From the NCBI GenBank assembly GCA_017500625.1, contig JAFVYX010000276.1, positions 1 to 6,387 of the forward strand: DNA of 6,387 nt, read 5' to 3'. A program made the translations under genes and the position numbers. Source of the DNA: Clostridia bacterium. GTDB lineage: Bacteria; Bacillota_A; Clostridia; Oscillospirales; CAG-272. Positions within the stretch are counted from its first letter, which is position 1, and the number at the start of each line of letters is the position of its first letter. The notes under the pieces are model-generated. The model had not been told where the DNA came from. It made no database searches and was given only the letters and a program-made list of their open reading frames with translations. Positions 5,563-6,387 of the stretch are shown here, piece after piece.

Positions 5563-5628
5563 AGAAGACCTCTTTCCTTGTTTGTTCTCTGGTTATCATT
5601 CTATGAAGCGGAGCCGCGAAATAGACGT

Positions 5629-5657
5629 AAAAAAGCCCGCCGAGCAGGCGGGCTTTT
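5629..5657 (-). terminator. Intrinsic terminator after the aldolase gene
   Basis: On the minus strand an 11-bp perfect stem (AAAAGCCCGCC, 5657-5647, with 5641-5631) closes the loop TGCTC and runs into six T's (5634-5629). It lies ten bases downstream of the aldolase stop and about 65 bases before the S1-domain gene start, so it makes that gene a separate transcription unit. The right arm also gives TTTT in the plus direction, but no plus-strand gene ends here. Confidence 0.92.
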
Positions 5658-5667
5658 GATTTTGAAA

Positions 5668-6387
5668 TTAAAGGGTGCCGGCAGAGCCGAGGACGTTGAC
5701 GATCTTGTGGGTGACCATCTTTTTGACCTCGGTACGGGCGACCGAGAGGTAGGTGCGGGGGTCAAATACGTCGGGCTGCTCGCTCATCACGCGGCGGATA
5801 CCGGCGGTCATGGCCAGGCGGATATCCGAGTCGATGTTGATCTTGCAAACGGCCATCTTGGCGGCCTCGCGCAGCTGAGACTCGGGAATGCCGACGGCAT
5901 CGGGCATTTTGCCACCCAGCGCGTTGATCTCCTTCACAAAGTCCTGAGGCACCGAGGAGGCACCGTGAAGAACGATGGGGAAGAGCGGCAGGCGCTTCTC
6001 GATCTCGGCAAGGATATCGAAGCGGAGAGGCGGAGGAACCAGAATGCCCTCCTCGTTACGCATGCACTGGGCAGGCGTGAACTTGTAGGCACCGTGGGAA
6101 GTACCGATCGAGATCGCCAGCGAGTCAACACCCGTGCGGGTGACAAACTCCTCGACCTCCTCGGGACGGGTGTAGGAGGAGCACTCAGCGCTCACCTCGT
6201 CCTCAACACCGGCAAGAACGCCCAGCTCACCCTCGACGACAACGCCGTGGGCGTGTGCGTAATCCACGACCTTCTTCGTAAGGGCAATGTTGTCCTCGAA
6301 GGAGTGGTGGGAGCCGTCGATCATAACCGAGGTAAAGCCGCCGTCGATGCAGGACTTGCAGATCTCAAAATCCGCGCCGTGGTCAAG
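5668..6387 (-). CDS. fba: Class II fructose-1,6-bisphosphate aldolase, C-terminal part (N-terminus outside window)
   Basis: This zinc-dependent aldolase interconverts fructose 1,6-bisphosphate with glyceraldehyde 3-phosphate and dihydroxyacetone phosphate in glycolysis and gluconeogenesis. The last 239 residues are present and the reading frame stays open to the window edge; an internal ATG at 6324 is not the start because LDHGADFEICKSCIDGGFTS is encoded upstream of it. Visible signatures, numbered in the fragment, are LDHG (1-4, catalytic Asp2 and zinc ligand His3), MIDGSHHSFEDNI (22-34), EGELGVLAGVEDEV (52-65), GTSHGAYKF (95-103, zinc ligand His98), VLHGASSVP (139-147, zinc ligand His141) and KINIDSDIRLAMT (182-194, phosphate site). 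The HGASS form, in place of HGGSG, is as I remember it for one branch of class II aldolases. Third positions are strongly C/G-biased, as expected for a highly expressed gene. About 70-90 N-terminal residues are missing by comparison with the family's usual length. Confidence 0.97.
   Translation of the reverse strand, partial: LDHGADFEICKSCIDGGFTSVMIDGSHHSFEDNIALTKKVVDYAHAHGVVVEGELGVLAGVEDEVSAECSSYTRPEEVEEFVTRTGVDSLAISIGTSHGAYKFTPAQCMRNEEGILVPPPLRFDILAEIEKRLPLFPIVLHGASSVPQDFVKEINALGGKMPDAVGIPESQLREAAKMAVCKINIDSDIRLAMTAGIRRVMSEQPDVFDPRTYLSVARTEVKKMVTHKIVNVLGSAGTL

Overview
The window is an ordinary-looking piece of a G+C-rich bacterial chromosome. It is densely packed, every start has a recognisable Shine-Dalgarno (weak for comF), and intrinsic terminators are short G+C-rich hairpins with T-runs. 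The gene set points to a high-G+C lineage of Clostridia (Oscillospiraceae-like, perhaps a gut organism): a DUF3343 protein next to an EF2568-type cysteine desulfurase, a ComF protein, an ammonia-dependent NadE, an S1-domain protein of a type I associate with Clostridia, and a class II aldolase with the HGASS signature. This placement is inference from protein character; there is no marker gene in the window.

Layout. Positions 1-580 (minus strand) hold two translationally coupled genes: a 70-residue DUF3343 (putative Se/S carrier-like) protein, then the N-terminal 123 residues of a PLP-dependent cysteine desulfurase cut by the window edge. A 152-base divergent intergenic region (581-732) carries a good sigma-A promoter to the right. 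That promoter drives a two-gene operon: an MBL-fold hydrolase (733-1353) and glutaminyl-tRNA synthetase glnS (1368-3017), closed by a hairpin terminator. comF (3059-3793) starts only 11 bases after that terminator. comF and the converging nadE (3822-4547, minus) share one perfectly symmetric 15-bp-stem terminator that contains both stop codons. nadE has its own near-consensus promoter, placed just behind an upstream S1-domain gene (4627-5562, minus). A terminator at 5629-5657 separates this from a class II fructose-bisphosphate aldolase (5668-6387, minus), whose N-terminus lies outside the window.

Functionally the genes are mixed housekeeping functions: sulfur/selenium handling, tRNA charging, translation or RNA binding, NAD synthesis, glycolysis, and a competence-family phosphoribosyltransferase-like protein. 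I see no mobile element, CRISPR array, tRNA, rRNA or phage gene, and no convincing undescribed multi-gene system. The most interesting items are regulatory: three copies of a GGGCTAYG motif around the nadE promoter and start codon, the stop-codon-containing shared terminator, the terminator placed directly in front of comF, and the DUF3343/desulfurase pair. Two catalytic-motif variants (HIGS in GlnRS, SGGKDC in NadE) also deserve a check.
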